A stretch of DNA of 64,000 nucleotides from Candidatus Saccharimonadota bacterium (GTDB lineage Bacteria > Patescibacteriota > Saccharimonadia > Saccharimonadales > Saccharimonadaceae): contig JAFUBS010000002.1 of the NCBI GenBank assembly GCA_017460105.1, positions 20,723 through 84,722 on the forward strand, written 5' to 3'. Below, one piece after another: positions 8,956-17,330 of this stretch (position 1 is the first letter of the stretch; each line of letters starts with the position of its first letter). The notes beneath the pieces are model-generated. The model was given only the letters and a program-made list of their open reading frames with translations. It searched no databases and had not been told where the DNA came from. The translations under genes and the position numbers were made by a program.

Positions 8956-10167
8956 ATGCCTGTGGAAAACTCAACCAAAAAAGATATTCTACCAGAGAAA
9001 AAATCAGAAGGGAAGAGCTGGATTGTTTTTCTCTCGCTGGGTATTTTTGGTATTCTCGGCGGGGCGAGCGGTGCGGCTTTTAGCTTTTTGACACCGAAGG
9101 AAGAGTTGCCAGATTTGGCTTTTCCGCAAATTCCGTCAGCAAAAGCTGCAGATACTAATATATATAGCAACTTAACCGGCGAGGTGCTTGCGAGTGAAGA
9201 CGAGAAAAACGCTCCGGTGTTTTGCATCCAGACGCCTAATGGTACCGATGGCGCCCGGCCGCAGGTAGGGTTGAACCAGGCCGGCGTGATATTTGAGGCG
9301 ATTGCCGAGGCGGGCATTACGAGATTTGCCGCGATTTATCAGAATCCTTCATCCGCAGCGATTGGGCCGATTCGCTCGCTGCGTCTGTATTATCTAATGT
9401 GGGACACGCCGTTTGATTGCACGATTGTACATGCTGGTGGCGCCGACGATGCATTGGCGGCAGTGCGCAGTGGTGGATATAAGGACCTGACTGAGAACTA
9501 TGCCTATATGTATCGGAGCGGCTCTGGTTCGCGCCGATGGAATAATCTATTTACCACGGCAGCGTATCTTAAACAAATGAATGACGAACGCGGCTATGGC
9601 GGGTCTAACGTAAATGGCTTTACCAGAATGACACCGAGTGAATCTCGCAAGAATCTCATCGATCGTGGCGTAGAAGAAAAATTAGTGATTACCGAAGCCA
9701 CAGACAAAGACACTTCAGCCATTAATCCTTCGGTCACGGATATTGCGTTTAATTTTGGCGGCTGGGCATCGTTCAATGTGCGATATCATTACGACAAGGA
9801 GTCCAATTCGTACGTCAGAAGCTATGAATCTGGTGCCGCAGCGGAAGTGTACATTTGTCCAAATGAGAATATGGGCGAACCAAACCCCGACACGACCTGT
9901 GAACTATCCGCGATGTCGCCAAAGGTCGTAATCGCAATGATGGTAGAAGAACACAAGGCTGCTGATAATTATCATGAAGACATTAGTGCGATTGGCTCTG
10001 GCGATGCATATGTATTCCAAAATGGCTATGCCGTGAAGGGACATTGGAGCAAGGGCTCGGCCGGCGAGCAAATAAAGTTCACCGATGAAAATGGCGCAGA
10101 AATCAAATTGGCGCCGGGACAGACCTTCGTTTCGGCTGTCCCAACCTACGGTAGTGTTGAATATTAA
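8956..10167 (+). CDS. DUF3048 (YerB-like) membrane-anchored protein
   Basis: 403 residues. After an N-terminal membrane helix (about 23-45) comes the DUF3048 pattern: GARPQVGLNQAGVIFEAIAE, GITRFAAIYQ and IGPIRSLRLYY, followed by IVHAGGADDAL and a beta-rich C-terminal half. YerB-like proteins are found in Gram-positive bacteria as lipoproteins; here a plain anchor replaces the lipobox. The biochemical role is unknown. An AAGGA site precedes the ATG, and TGGTAAAAT lies about 25 bases upstream. Confidence 0.85.
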   Translation: MPVENSTKKDILPEKKSEGKSWIVFLSLGIFGILGGASGAAFSFLTPKEELPDLAFPQIPSAKAADTNIYSNLTGEVLASEDEKNAPVFCIQTPNGTDGARPQVGLNQAGVIFEAIAEAGITRFAAIYQNPSSAAIGPIRSLRLYYLMWDTPFDCTIVHAGGADDALAAVRSGGYKDLTENYAYMYRSGSGSRRWNNLFTTAAYLKQMNDERGYGGSNVNGFTRMTPSESRKNLIDRGVEEKLVITEATDKDTSAINPSVTDIAFNFGGWASFNVRYHYDKESNSYVRSYESGAAAEVYICPNENMGEPNPDTTCELSAMSPKVVIAMMVEEHKAADNYHEDISAIGSGDAYVFQNGYAVKGHWSKGSAGEQIKFTDENGAEIKLAPGQTFVSAVPTYGSVEY

Positions 10168-10250
10168 ATGGTTTTGTGGTAAAATATAAGAAGTGGCTCG
10201 TAAGGGAATTACGAAGCAATTTCTTGCGTAGCCTCGTTCGTCAAGACATT

Positions 10251-10327
10251 GGCTCCTTCGTCTAGTGGTCTAGGACGTCTGGTTCTCATCCAGAAAATCG
10301 CGGGTTCGACTCCCGCAGGAGTCACCA
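10251..10327 (+). tRNA. tRNA-Glu (CTC)
   Basis: Acceptor GGCTCCT pairs with AGGAGTC (one G-T). Anticodon stem TCTGG/CCAGA holds the loop TTCTCAT, anticodon CTC. T-arm GCGGGTTCGACTCCCGC. The CCA end is encoded. A TGGTAAAAT box lies about 65 bases upstream. Confidence 0.95.
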
Positions 10328-10364
10328 GAAACTAAAAATAACCTTTAGGTTATTTTTTGTTTCT
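10328..10364 (+). terminator. Terminator after tRNA-Glu
   Basis: AAAAATAACC, loop TTTA, GGTTATTTTTT, extended by AGAAAC/GTTTCT. Directly follows the tRNA 3' end. Confidence 0.85.
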
Positions 10365-10383
10365 GATAATTTCTTCGGAAATT

Positions 10384-10517
10384 GAACCCGCGAAGCGGGT
10401 TCGCACCGAGCGTAGCGAGGTAAATTCTCCCGCAGGGGGATATTTCTGAGCGTAGCGATGTAACTACTCCCGCAGAGGATATTTCCGAGCGAAGCGAGGT
10501 AAAACCTCCCGCAGAAG
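10384..10517. repeat. Hairpin plus three ~40-bp tandem repeats
   Basis: AACCCGC/GCGGGTT hairpin (10384-10401), then three units starting at 10406, 10446 and 10485. Each begins C(C/T)GAGCG(T/A)AGCGA(G/T)GTAA and ends CTCCCGCAG. No coding sequence is seen from 10328 to 10651. The units are adjacent without unique spacers, so this is not a CRISPR array. Confidence 0.8.
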
Positions 10518-10572
10518 CTTAGACGGCTACAAAAATGCTTGCCCTGATTTTTCTGTGTTATATTAAAAGCAT

Positions 10573-10613
10573 ATTAATAACTAGAAAGTTGTGCAACTTG
10601 TTTGGGAGGTGAA
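10573..10613 (+). repeat. 41-bp direct repeat, left copy
   Basis: Starts ATTAATAACTAGAAAG and contains the inverted pair AAGTTG-TG-CAACTT. It matches 11801-11841 in 40 of 41 bases. The two copies bracket the RelA/SpoT gene, including its promoter. Confidence 0.9.
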
Positions 10614-10651
10614 CACGCAATAAAAACTTCATCCGATGGTATAATAGTATT

Positions 10652-11653
10652 ATGGAAAAGATGTCGAACACGGCTTTGAATAAAATAGGAGATATCATCC
10701 GCGCTCAAAAGCATGATTCTGATTATAAAAATGCCGTTGAAACATTAAACAACTGGCGTGAAGCTCACGGCGCAATACTTGATAGCTATTACGATAAATG
10801 CGTCGAACTATCGAAAAAGATAGACAAAAATAATATTATTGTAGCTCAAAGACTTAAACGGCTTCCAACGATAATCGGTAAGTTAAACCGCTTCGAAGAT
10901 ATGAGACTTTCCAGCATGCAAGACATCGCAGGAGTCAGAATCATAGCTAGCGACATGAAGCAACTATCCGCTATAGAAAAAAGAATAGCAAAATGGAGAC
11001 ACTTGAAAAGAGTAAAGGATTATATAGGCAATCCAAAAGATAGCGGGTATCGTGGCAAACATTTTATATTCGAGAAGAACGGAATGTTCGTTGAGATACA
11101 ACTCAGAACACAATTCCAACACATATGGGCAACGTCTGTTGAGACGATAGACATTTTTAGAGGAACATCATTAAAAGAAAAAGACGACAACTCATATTGG
11201 CATGATTTCTTCTGCCAAGTTTCATCTATTTTCGCAATTGCTGAAGGTACTCCGGTTATTTCGGTTTATAGCAAATTCGGAATCGCCGAGTTATGTGGCC
11301 TACTTCAAGAAAATATGGACGCACACCAAATCAATAAGAAGATAGTAAGCTACGCATTGACGGATCCAATCGTCAATAATGAGAAAGTCAAAAATGCATA
11401 TTATATAGTCGTTACGTTGAATTTTAAAGAAAAGAAGGCAGACGTCATTAGCTTTAAGGAGTCCGAGTATCACTTAGCGTTTGAAGAATATAAAACAAGG
11501 GAACAGAATAACCCACAAATGGAACAAACCGTATTAATTGCACTTAACCAAATCAATAAAATACGTGAGGCTTATCCAAATTACTTTATGAATCTCAGCA
11601 ACTTTTTAAGCATAATCGATTTCATACTTGCCAAAAATAAGAAAAAAGAGTAA
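10652..11653 (+). CDS. RelA/SpoT nucleotidyltransferase-domain protein (small, toxSAS/CapRel-like)
   Basis: 333 residues. The (p)ppGpp-synthetase-type fold is clear: RLKRLPTIIGKLNRF and MQDIAGVRII (about 70-105), DYIGNPKDSGYRGKH (about 129-143), and EIQLRTQFQHIWA (about 149-161). There is no N-terminal HD hydrolase domain and no TGS/ACT region, so it is not the housekeeping Rel. A further ~150-residue C-terminal domain has no recognised motif. Single-domain relatives include alarmone synthetases, toxSAS toxins that pyrophosphorylate tRNA or make toxic nucleotides, and phage-sensing CapRel. It is AT-richer than its neighbours and flanked by 41-bp direct repeats, suggesting recent arrival. TATAAT (10640-10645) is 6 bases before the ATG. 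Confidence 0.85.
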   Translation: MEKMSNTALNKIGDIIRAQKHDSDYKNAVETLNNWREAHGAILDSYYDKCVELSKKIDKNNIIVAQRLKRLPTIIGKLNRFEDMRLSSMQDIAGVRIIASDMKQLSAIEKRIAKWRHLKRVKDYIGNPKDSGYRGKHFIFEKNGMFVEIQLRTQFQHIWATSVETIDIFRGTSLKEKDDNSYWHDFFCQVSSIFAIAEGTPVISVYSKFGIAELCGLLQENMDAHQINKKIVSYALTDPIVNNEKVKNAYYIVVTLNFKEKKADVISFKESEYHLAFEEYKTREQNNPQMEQTVLIALNQINKIREAYPNYFMNLSNFLSIIDFILAKNKKKE

Positions 11654-11663
11654 TATATAGATA

Positions 11664-11753
11664 ATGAACATCAAGAGATTACAGCAACTTATCACTGAAG
11701 CTTTTGAACGCGAAGAAAAAGCTAAAGTAGACACACAAGTGGCTAATCGCTAG
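11664..11753 (+). CDS. Possible 29-residue peptide downstream of the RelA/SpoT gene
   Basis: A short frame starts 11 bases after the RelA/SpoT stop and encodes a basic/acidic amphipathic helix (MNIKRLQQLITEAFEREEKA...). It lies inside the repeat-bracketed module, where an antitoxin would be expected. There is no convincing ribosome site, and 29 residues is short for a known antitoxin. Speculative. Confidence 0.25.
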   Translation: MNIKRLQQLITEAFEREEKAKVDTQVANR

Positions 11754-11800
11754 CTTCTCTCTTTTTCATTTTTTAGTGAATGGATAAACTATTTTCGTTT

Positions 11801-11841
11801 ATTAATAACTAGAAAGTTGTGCAACTTGTTTGGGAAGTGAA
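11801..11841 (+). repeat. 41-bp direct repeat, right copy
   Basis: Second copy of the repeat at 10573-10613, same orientation, one G-to-A difference (GGGAAGTGAA against GGGAGGTGAA). The distance between copies is 1228 bp. Confidence 0.9.
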
Positions 11842-12087
11842 TCGTGCTATATTTATTCCGATGTGGGCGAATCGAACGGAGAAATACCAAAGATGGACCC
11901 GCTTCTTTTGATTATTTATTAGATTTACAGATTCTAACATCGCCGAGTACAAAAGAAGCTCTCGCGGTAGGTACCTTCGGCGCCGTGCGAGGGCTTCGAT
12001 ATTATTATATTATCGCGTCTTCTGACAGATGTCAATTACGAGGTTGCTTTTGCTGCAGGGGTGTGCCTGCGGCAAGAGTCTGGCACG

Positions 12088-13824
12088 TCATTGTACCTCC
12101 CATGGGTCGGTGGCGGTGCCGGAGCCGAGGACACGGGTGCCAGAGGAGAGTGAAATGACTGGGCGCACGCCATAGGTGAAGTAGACGTCGAAGTTGCCGA
12201 GGGGGCCACTCGAGTACACGAAGAACCCGAGCGCATCGCCGTTCGAACGGCGGTAGAACGGCGAGAGCAACCAGAAGTGCGAACCGGAGCGGAGGTATGA
12301 ATTGGCGCTGTAAGCATTGTATGAATTACTGTAACCACTACCAGCTAAGGAGGCTTCATCGGCAGTGAGGAGAGCTACTGGGTAGGCAAGCTGACCATTA
12401 CCATTACCGGAGTTACCTGAGTAGGAGTAGAGATCTACTTTACCACGTGGGCAGGTGAGGGTAGGGGAGAAGGTGGAAGCACCTACGTTTCTAATACGTG
12501 AGCCGAAGTTATACTCTGTCATGCCGGTAGTGCCGTATGGAATGATGGTGTCTGTATCTGCAAGTGGGGTGGTCCAGGATTCACCTGTGTTTAATGTTCT
12601 ATCGTTGCAGTAGCCAGCATCTCCTTCTAGCTTAGAAGTGTAGGCAGTCATATTAGAACCATACCAGCTTTCTAGATACTGCTTAATGATGGAAGATTTG
12701 GTATTAGTAGCAGTATCATTGCCGGTAGAGCCGAAGATAGTAAAGATAGGAGTGGCGGCAGTAGTACCTGCAGCGAGGTTACTATAAGTGTAGCCTACGG
12801 TATGAATGTTCTTGTACTGGAGGCCGGTGTAGGTGGTGCCGGAGACGGTGGCGGAAGTATTATTGAATGGTGAGGTGGTAAGCTGGGCGCTAGTTGTGGC
12901 GTTTGCACAAGTACTAGTGCTACTGTTCCACATACCGTTATAGATTATCTTTACTCCACCAGTAGAAGTGGTACGGACGATACGCCAGCAAGTATTGTTG
13001 GCAAGTTTTACATAGTTAGGATAGACATTAGCAGGGCCGTCAGAGCCGTAGGTGCCAGAGTCCTCGTTAGTTTCTAGGATACCGCGGTAGAAGTAGATTG
13101 GATTAGAACCACCATTGCTGTCCTGACCATCCCATTCAAAGACGCCGGAAGTTGATTCGTCCTCAGTGCGATTCGTGGAAGTAGGAGCGGTAATATTAGT
13201 CCAGGAAAATGGAGAGTCTTGAGCTGTATTCTTGCCTCTGCTCATAGAAGCCACTGCGTTGTAGAGCGAAAATGATGTAGGCGGGACATAGTTGGCTACA
13301 GCAGTGAAGTTAATCGCTAGCTCATACGTCCCAGCAGGCTTGGTAGAATCTGCCTTGGCAGCGAAAGTGACGGTACTAGTAATAGCATTGGTAGGAGCAT
13401 CAGTTACCAATAATTGATTAGAGAGTGCAAATGGGGAGTAATTAGTAGCAGTAGAGAGTTTATAGCCCCAAGCATTGGTGGTGAAGTCTGATTCGCTATA
13501 GCCATCAGTATTGGTGGCTAGAGTAGGAATAGTCTCCGAGCCACTACGAAGAGTGAGATTAGTATCAGTAGAAGACATAGTAAGACTAAAGCCAGTAGGA
13601 TTATTAGTAGATACTGTCACTGGAAGGCTAGCAGTATTAAATGGAGTAGTGAATGGATTAAGGTTTAGTGAAACAGTGTTAGAAGGGATAGTGACTGCCA
13701 GGCTAGGCTGGATGGAGACGTTGTAGTCTAATGATTCGGCGTGCACAGCCCTAGAGCCAATCGTGCCAAATGCGATAATGCCACTGATTAATATTATGTA
13801 TTTCGCTTTATTCCTAAACAGCAT
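12088..13824 (-). CDS. Secreted surface protein with C-terminal lectin-like variable domain
   Basis: 578 residues. A signal peptide (about 1-30) precedes an Ala/Ser/Thr-rich N-terminal domain related to the protein at 7951 (NNPTGFSLTMSS, NAWGYKLS). The middle part has NTCWRIVRTTSTGGVKIIYNG and GYCNDRTLNTG. The C-terminus, FWLLSPFYRRSNGDALGFF...GVRPVISL, is the DUF6273/formylglycine-enzyme-like C-type lectin fold used in many phage and CPR surface binders. Probably exposed on the cell surface and used for attachment. A SD (AAGGA) precedes the ATG, with TATAAT about 20 bases further up. The last ~60 codons differ sharply in base composition from the rest. Confidence 0.8.
   Translation of the reverse strand: MLFRNKAKYIILISGIIAFGTIGSRAVHAESLDYNVSIQPSLAVTIPSNTVSLNLNPFTTPFNTASLPVTVSTNNPTGFSLTMSSTDTNLTLRSGSETIPTLATNTDGYSESDFTTNAWGYKLSTATNYSPFALSNQLLVTDAPTNAITSTVTFAAKADSTKPAGTYELAINFTAVANYVPPTSFSLYNAVASMSRGKNTAQDSPFSWTNITAPTSTNRTEDESTSGVFEWDGQDSNGGSNPIYFYRGILETNEDSGTYGSDGPANVYPNYVKLANNTCWRIVRTTSTGGVKIIYNGMWNSSTSTCANATTSAQLTTSPFNNTSATVSGTTYTGLQYKNIHTVGYTYSNLAAGTTAATPIFTIFGSTGNDTATNTKSSIIKQYLESWYGSNMTAYTSKLEGDAGYCNDRTLNTGESWTTPLADTDTIIPYGTTGMTEYNFGSRIRNVGASTFSPTLTCPRGKVDLYSYSGNSGNGNGQLAYPVALLTADEASLAGSGYSNSYNAYSANSYLRSGSHFWLLSPFYRRSNGDALGFFVYSSGPLGNFDVYFTYGVRPVISLSSGTRVLGSGTATDPWEVQ
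12163..12291 (-). other. Candidate hypervariable segment (DGR-type variable region)
   Basis: Codons of RSGSHFWLLSPFYRRSN... to GVR. This stretch is GC-rich while the gene body is AT-leaning. Nearly every lectin-face residue is encoded by a codon ending in C or T (CAC, TTC, TAC, CGT, GAT, CTC, CCC, TTC, GAC), as expected when AAC/AAT codons of a template repeat are rewritten at adenines. No reverse transcriptase or template repeat lies in this window. Confidence 0.45.
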
Positions 13825-13919
13825 CTATTTATCCTTCTTATACTTATTATAAGTATAAGCTACATGGGATGATTAGTCAATAATAGCGTAATCGTCGTTT
13901 TTATGGTATAATTATATAT

Positions 13920-15401
13920 ATGAAACGCCTTCCGATTGTAGCTCTAATTGGTCAGACTAACGCAGGTAAGTCTAGTATTTTGAATCGGATGGCAAGGAAG
14001 AATATCGCTATTGTGGCGCGCGAAGAGGGTACTACACGCGATAATGTGGTCACGACGATTGATAATTCTTTTATTCTGGTGGATACAGCTGGGCTCAAAG
14101 ACCCATCGGACGATTTCGAGGCATCTATCCAAGACCAAATCCAAGATGCGATAGAGTCGGCAGATATTATTCTCGTGACACTTGATTCTTCTAAGTATTT
14201 TGACCATAGGGATGCGAAAATCGCCAAAGATGCGCTACGTTCGAAAAAACCAGTATTCCTAGTGCTTAACAAATGCGACCTTGGCGAGTCGTTACCAGTG
14301 GAAGAGTTTCGTGCTCTAGGCATTGAGCCAGAGAAGATTTACTATACTTCGGCTACGACGGGGCAAGGCATAGGTGCTCTTAAAAAGGCACTAGCTGAAA
14401 TGTCTTTTCGACGGGCCTCCGGAGCCTGGCAAGGCGAGGATGAGCGCGCCGTCCCCGTGGCGACGGGCGACGGCGACGCAGCCCGAGAAAAGAGCATTTC
14501 TGCTAGTGCCCTTAAAGAGACATCTAAATCTTCTACTAATAATCTTAAGATTGCCTTGATTGGGCGGCCGAATGTGGGGAAATCATCTCTATTTAATGCA
14601 CTTGGCAAGAAACAGCAGGCAATCGTCTCGTCGCGCCAGGGAACGACGCGCGATGTCAATCGTGTGCAAGTTAAATACAAGGGACGTGAGATTGAAATAC
14701 TGGACACGGCTGGGCTACGCAAGCCTGGTAAACGTGAGGTCGGGATTGAGAAATTCTCCGCAATTCGAACTTTGGCCGCCATTGAAGAGGCTGATATCTG
14801 TGCACTGCTAGTAGACTCCACCGAGCCACATTCAAAACTAGACCAATCTCTAGCCGGTCAAATTGTAGAGGCGGGCAAAGGAATTGTAATAATCGTGACG
14901 AAGGCTGATTTGCTAGAAAATGCGGAGCCTACCAACTACTATGGCGAGGAAAATATCAATAATCGCACCGCGGCAGACTTTTTGCTCGATGCGTTGGAGA
15001 AGGATTTTGATTTCTTGCCATACGCGCCAGTACTAATTACGAGCTCAGAGACTGGCAAAAATGTGACGCAACTGTTCGAACTGGCATTAGAGATTGATGA
15101 GGCTCGCCATACCGAGATCAAGACTTCGGAGTTAAACAAGATTCTCGCCAATGCCATCGTAGAGCATGCACCAGCAGGACTGAAGAATACTCGACCAAAA
15201 CCGAAATACATCGTCCAGACCGATACTTGCCCACCTTGGTTCGTGGTGCATGGCCATGAGCTGGGACTGCTTCACTGGTCGTGGAAACGCTATTTAGAGC
15301 GTAAGATTCGCGAGAAATATCCTTTCGTAGGAACACCAATTATGTTCTCGTATCGTAGCGACGAGCGCAGCGGTGCGGACGAAAAATCCAACGCTAAGTA
15401 A
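13920..15401 (+). CDS. der: Ribosome-assembly GTPase Der (EngA)
   Basis: Tandem-GTPase factor for 50S subunit maturation, 493 residues. First G domain: GQTNAGKSS (11-19), DTAGL and NKCDLG. Second: GRPNVGKSS (from 215), DTAGLRKPGK and TKADLL. A KH-like C-terminal domain ends in PIMFSYRSDER. The linker between the two G domains contains an in-frame GC-rich palindromic insertion at about residues 158-195 (14391-14506), unlike the rest of the gene. TATAAT (13907-13912) lies 7 bases before the ATG, so the message is probably leaderless. Confidence 0.95.
   Translation: MKRLPIVALIGQTNAGKSSILNRMARKNIAIVAREEGTTRDNVVTTIDNSFILVDTAGLKDPSDDFEASIQDQIQDAIESADIILVTLDSSKYFDHRDAKIAKDALRSKKPVFLVLNKCDLGESLPVEEFRALGIEPEKIYYTSATTGQGIGALKKALAEMSFRRASGAWQGEDERAVPVATGDGDAAREKSISASALKETSKSSTNNLKIALIGRPNVGKSSLFNALGKKQQAIVSSRQGTTRDVNRVQVKYKGREIEILDTAGLRKPGKREVGIEKFSAIRTLAAIEEADICALLVDSTEPHSKLDQSLAGQIVEAGKGIVIIVTKADLLENAEPTNYYGEENINNRTAADFLLDALEKDFDFLPYAPVLITSSETGKNVTQLFELALEIDEARHTEIKTSELNKILANAIVEHAPAGLKNTRPKPKYIVQTDTCPPWFVVHGHELGLLHWSWKRYLERKIREKYPFVGTPIMFSYRSDERSGADEKSNAK
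14391..14506. repeat. Palindromic element, group D, in frame in der
   Basis: Arms CTAGCTGAAATG..CTTTTC and GAAAAG..CATTTCTGCTAG pair almost fully. The core contains CCCCGTGGCGACGGG, shared with the topA copy, and runs of GCG/CGG. It adds about 38 codons of Arg/Ala/Gly/Asp-rich sequence to the Der linker without breaking the frame. Confidence 0.75.
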
Positions 15402-15458
15402 GCGCAAGCATGATAAAAAAACAAACTACTTAGGCTCGACAATTTATCAATAATAAGA

Positions 15459-15555
15459 TATAATAACTGCAAGTGGGAGAATCTTTGAAGTACGAGAAAC
15501 TCCTGTTTTTATATCCTTATTTTTTTACTTCAAAGACTGTACATTAAAAAGGAGG
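15459..15555 (+). promoter_or_regulatory. Promoter and hairpin leader of the PIN-PhoH gene
   Basis: TATAAT lies near 15459 in the run AGATATAATAAC. The leader forms a perfect 10-bp stem, TCTTTGAAGT (15482-15491) with ACTTCAAAGA (15529-15538), ending shortly before GGAGG at 15551. This could control access to the ribosome site. Confidence 0.55.
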
Positions 15556-15561
15556 GTGAAA

Positions 15562-17229
15562 ATGTCAGAGAAGAAGATGGTTTCATATGTGATAGACACG
15601 AATGTTATTATTGACTACGTGGATATCCTGCCGAAACTCGGCGATGACGAAGTGGCGGAGCCAGCAGACCCGTCAATTGATTTTACGAGTGCACGGTTGA
15701 TAATTCCTTCTACCGTCATCCGCGAACTGTCTAAGTTCAAGAAAGAACATTCGGAGCGCGGCAAAGCTTCGCGAGAGGCGCTCAAACGGATTCGAAAGCT
15801 CTTTAAGGTCAAATGTAAGACCATGAAAGAGATTTACGGTCTGGAAGAGACCGCCAATGTAGAAGCGCTGGGGCGCATGTATGCGTTGCTCCCGATTCAC
15901 AAGAATTTTAGGAAGCAGTCGCCATTCGCACCAGCAGACAATGATATGGATGGTCAGATTATTCTGGCGGCGTTGGTGGTAAAATGCGCCAATGCTGCGC
16001 TGCCCGTAGATGGCACAGCGGACCCAGATGCCGTGATGGAACTCCAGGACGAAAATGTCATCCTGATTACCAACGACAATGGGCTGGCTGAGCGCGCGTG
16101 GGAGCGTGGAGTGCTGACTGCGGAATATCGCCATCAGTATCCGGACGATTACACCGGCATCCGCACAGTGGTTGTTCCGTACGAGTTGTATAAGAATTTC
16201 ATCAATTTGCACAGAATAGAGCTGTCGGAATGGCAGGCAGCGATGCCGAACGAGCGTAGGTTGGTAGCAAATGAGTTCATCGTGATGAAAATGGACGCCA
16301 GCAACGCTATCTACCCGCCAAACTACGACCCGCAGAGCGACCCGTATTTTACTTATATCGGAAGATATGATGTAGATGAAGAAGCGATTGTGGGACTGAA
16401 GCACGTCTCTTCCTTTCCAGTAAAACCGAAGAGTGTCGGGCAGGCGGTATATGCCGAAGCCCTTGCGGGAGATTTTGACGTGGTAATCTGCACCGGGCCA
16501 GCTGGCTCGGGCAAGACTTACATGTCATCCATCTACGCATACCAGGCTTGCAAAGACGGCCGGTATCTGGGCGCAACTGTCGTGCCTTGCGAAGTAAACA
16601 AGAGCTACGGCGCATTGCCGGGGGATTTGAACGAGAAGTTAGACCCAGATGTCCAGCCTATCAAGAACGCACTCCGTAATTATCTACTGAAAAACGACCC
16701 AAAATTGGGCAGAGAATTAGAAAAAATGCGCAAAAACGGGTTCTCGGGAGAGAATGGGTGCAAAAAGGCCAAGAAATGTCGGGATTATTCGGAGGATGAA
16801 GACAACGAAGCGTCTGAGAAGCGTCCTTTGAAACTCCGCGTCAATGACCGCGTGGACCTCATCTTTGACAATTGGTTCTCGGTAGTGCCGGTAGACAACG
16901 CACGTGGACGCGATTTTGCGTACGAGTTCGTAGAATATGACGAATTCCAGGACCAGAATATCGCGAGAGCCGATATGCTCATCAAGCGCATCGGCGAGAA
17001 TGGTAAAGTCGTGATAACTGGTGACATCCAGCAAATCCATGCGCCATACGTAGATATCTGGAACAACGGCATCGTCTATGTGGGTAGCCTGCTCTACGAC
17101 TACAAGCGCGTAGTGCGAGTATCCTTGTCTAAAGAGGATGTCTGGCGCCACGAAGTGGTCAAAGAAATTGCTCGTCGCCAGGAGGGAAAACGAATCCCCG
17201 TCCCAGAAGACACCACTAACGAAGAATAA
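15562..17229 (+). CDS. PIN-domain/PhoH ATPase (PhoH2-type)
   Basis: 555 residues. An N-terminal PIN nuclease domain has the first acidic residue in VIDTNVIIDY (Asp12) and a later TNDNGLAERA. A PhoH-type ATPase domain has Walker A GPAGSGKT near 312-319 and a Walker B-like EYDEFQDQ followed by ITGDIQQIHAP. PhoH2 proteins are RNA helicase/RNases and often form toxin-antitoxin pairs in actinobacteria; no antitoxin gene is seen here. An acidic, Lys-rich insert (EDEDNEASEKRP) sits within the ATPase domain. ATG 15562 is preferred over GTG 15556 because GGAGG (15551-15555) touches the GTG. A terminator follows. Confidence 0.9.
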   Translation: MSEKKMVSYVIDTNVIIDYVDILPKLGDDEVAEPADPSIDFTSARLIIPSTVIRELSKFKKEHSERGKASREALKRIRKLFKVKCKTMKEIYGLEETANVEALGRMYALLPIHKNFRKQSPFAPADNDMDGQIILAALVVKCANAALPVDGTADPDAVMELQDENVILITNDNGLAERAWERGVLTAEYRHQYPDDYTGIRTVVVPYELYKNFINLHRIELSEWQAAMPNERRLVANEFIVMKMDASNAIYPPNYDPQSDPYFTYIGRYDVDEEAIVGLKHVSSFPVKPKSVGQAVYAEALAGDFDVVICTGPAGSGKTYMSSIYAYQACKDGRYLGATVVPCEVNKSYGALPGDLNEKLDPDVQPIKNALRNYLLKNDPKLGRELEKMRKNGFSGENGCKKAKKCRDYSEDEDNEASEKRPLKLRVNDRVDLIFDNWFSVVPVDNARGRDFAYEFVEYDEFQDQNIARADMLIKRIGENGKVVITGDIQQIHAPYVDIWNNGIVYVGSLLYDYKRVVRVSLSKEDVWRHEVVKEIARRQEGKRIPVPEDTTNEE

Positions 17230-17246
17230 TCGCCTTCCTATCGGCT

Positions 17247-17275
17247 AGGCCTTGCTGCGGCAAGGCCTTTTTTTT
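17247..17275 (+). terminator. Terminator after PIN-PhoH, with degenerate second copy
   Basis: AGGCCTTGC, TGCG loop, GCAAGGCCT then eight T. A weaker copy, CTTGCTGCGGTAAGGCGTTTTT, follows at 17289-17310, just before the pth promoter. Confidence 0.85.
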
Positions 17276-17330
17276 ATATCTGGTAGAACTTGCTGCGGTA
17301 AGGCGTTTTTATCTGTGGTATAATTAAGAC

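Larger units (their letters stand above)
11654..12087. other. Intergenic region with repeat and hairpins
   Basis: Apart from the possible 29-codon frame and the right 41-bp repeat, the region holds a 10-bp inverted pair GCTTCTTTTG/CAAAAGAAGC (11901-11959). A hairpin GTGCC/GGCAC or GCAGG/CCTGC (about 12052-12087) lies right after the 3' end of the surface gene at 12088. No credible larger gene is seen; a long + frame here is the shadow of the surface gene. Confidence 0.6.

Noticed and set aside
10406..10517. CRISPR array
   Set aside because: Three contiguous degenerate units without spacers of even length and no cas genes.
10573..11841. Integron attC sites around the RelA/SpoT gene
   Set aside because: The repeats lack GTTRRRY/RYYYAAC core sites and no integron integrase is seen.
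11844..12158. 104-codon + strand frame after the right 41-bp repeat
   Set aside because: Its second half is the shadow of the lectin-like domain on the other strand, and the Cys/Arg-rich product is not plausible.
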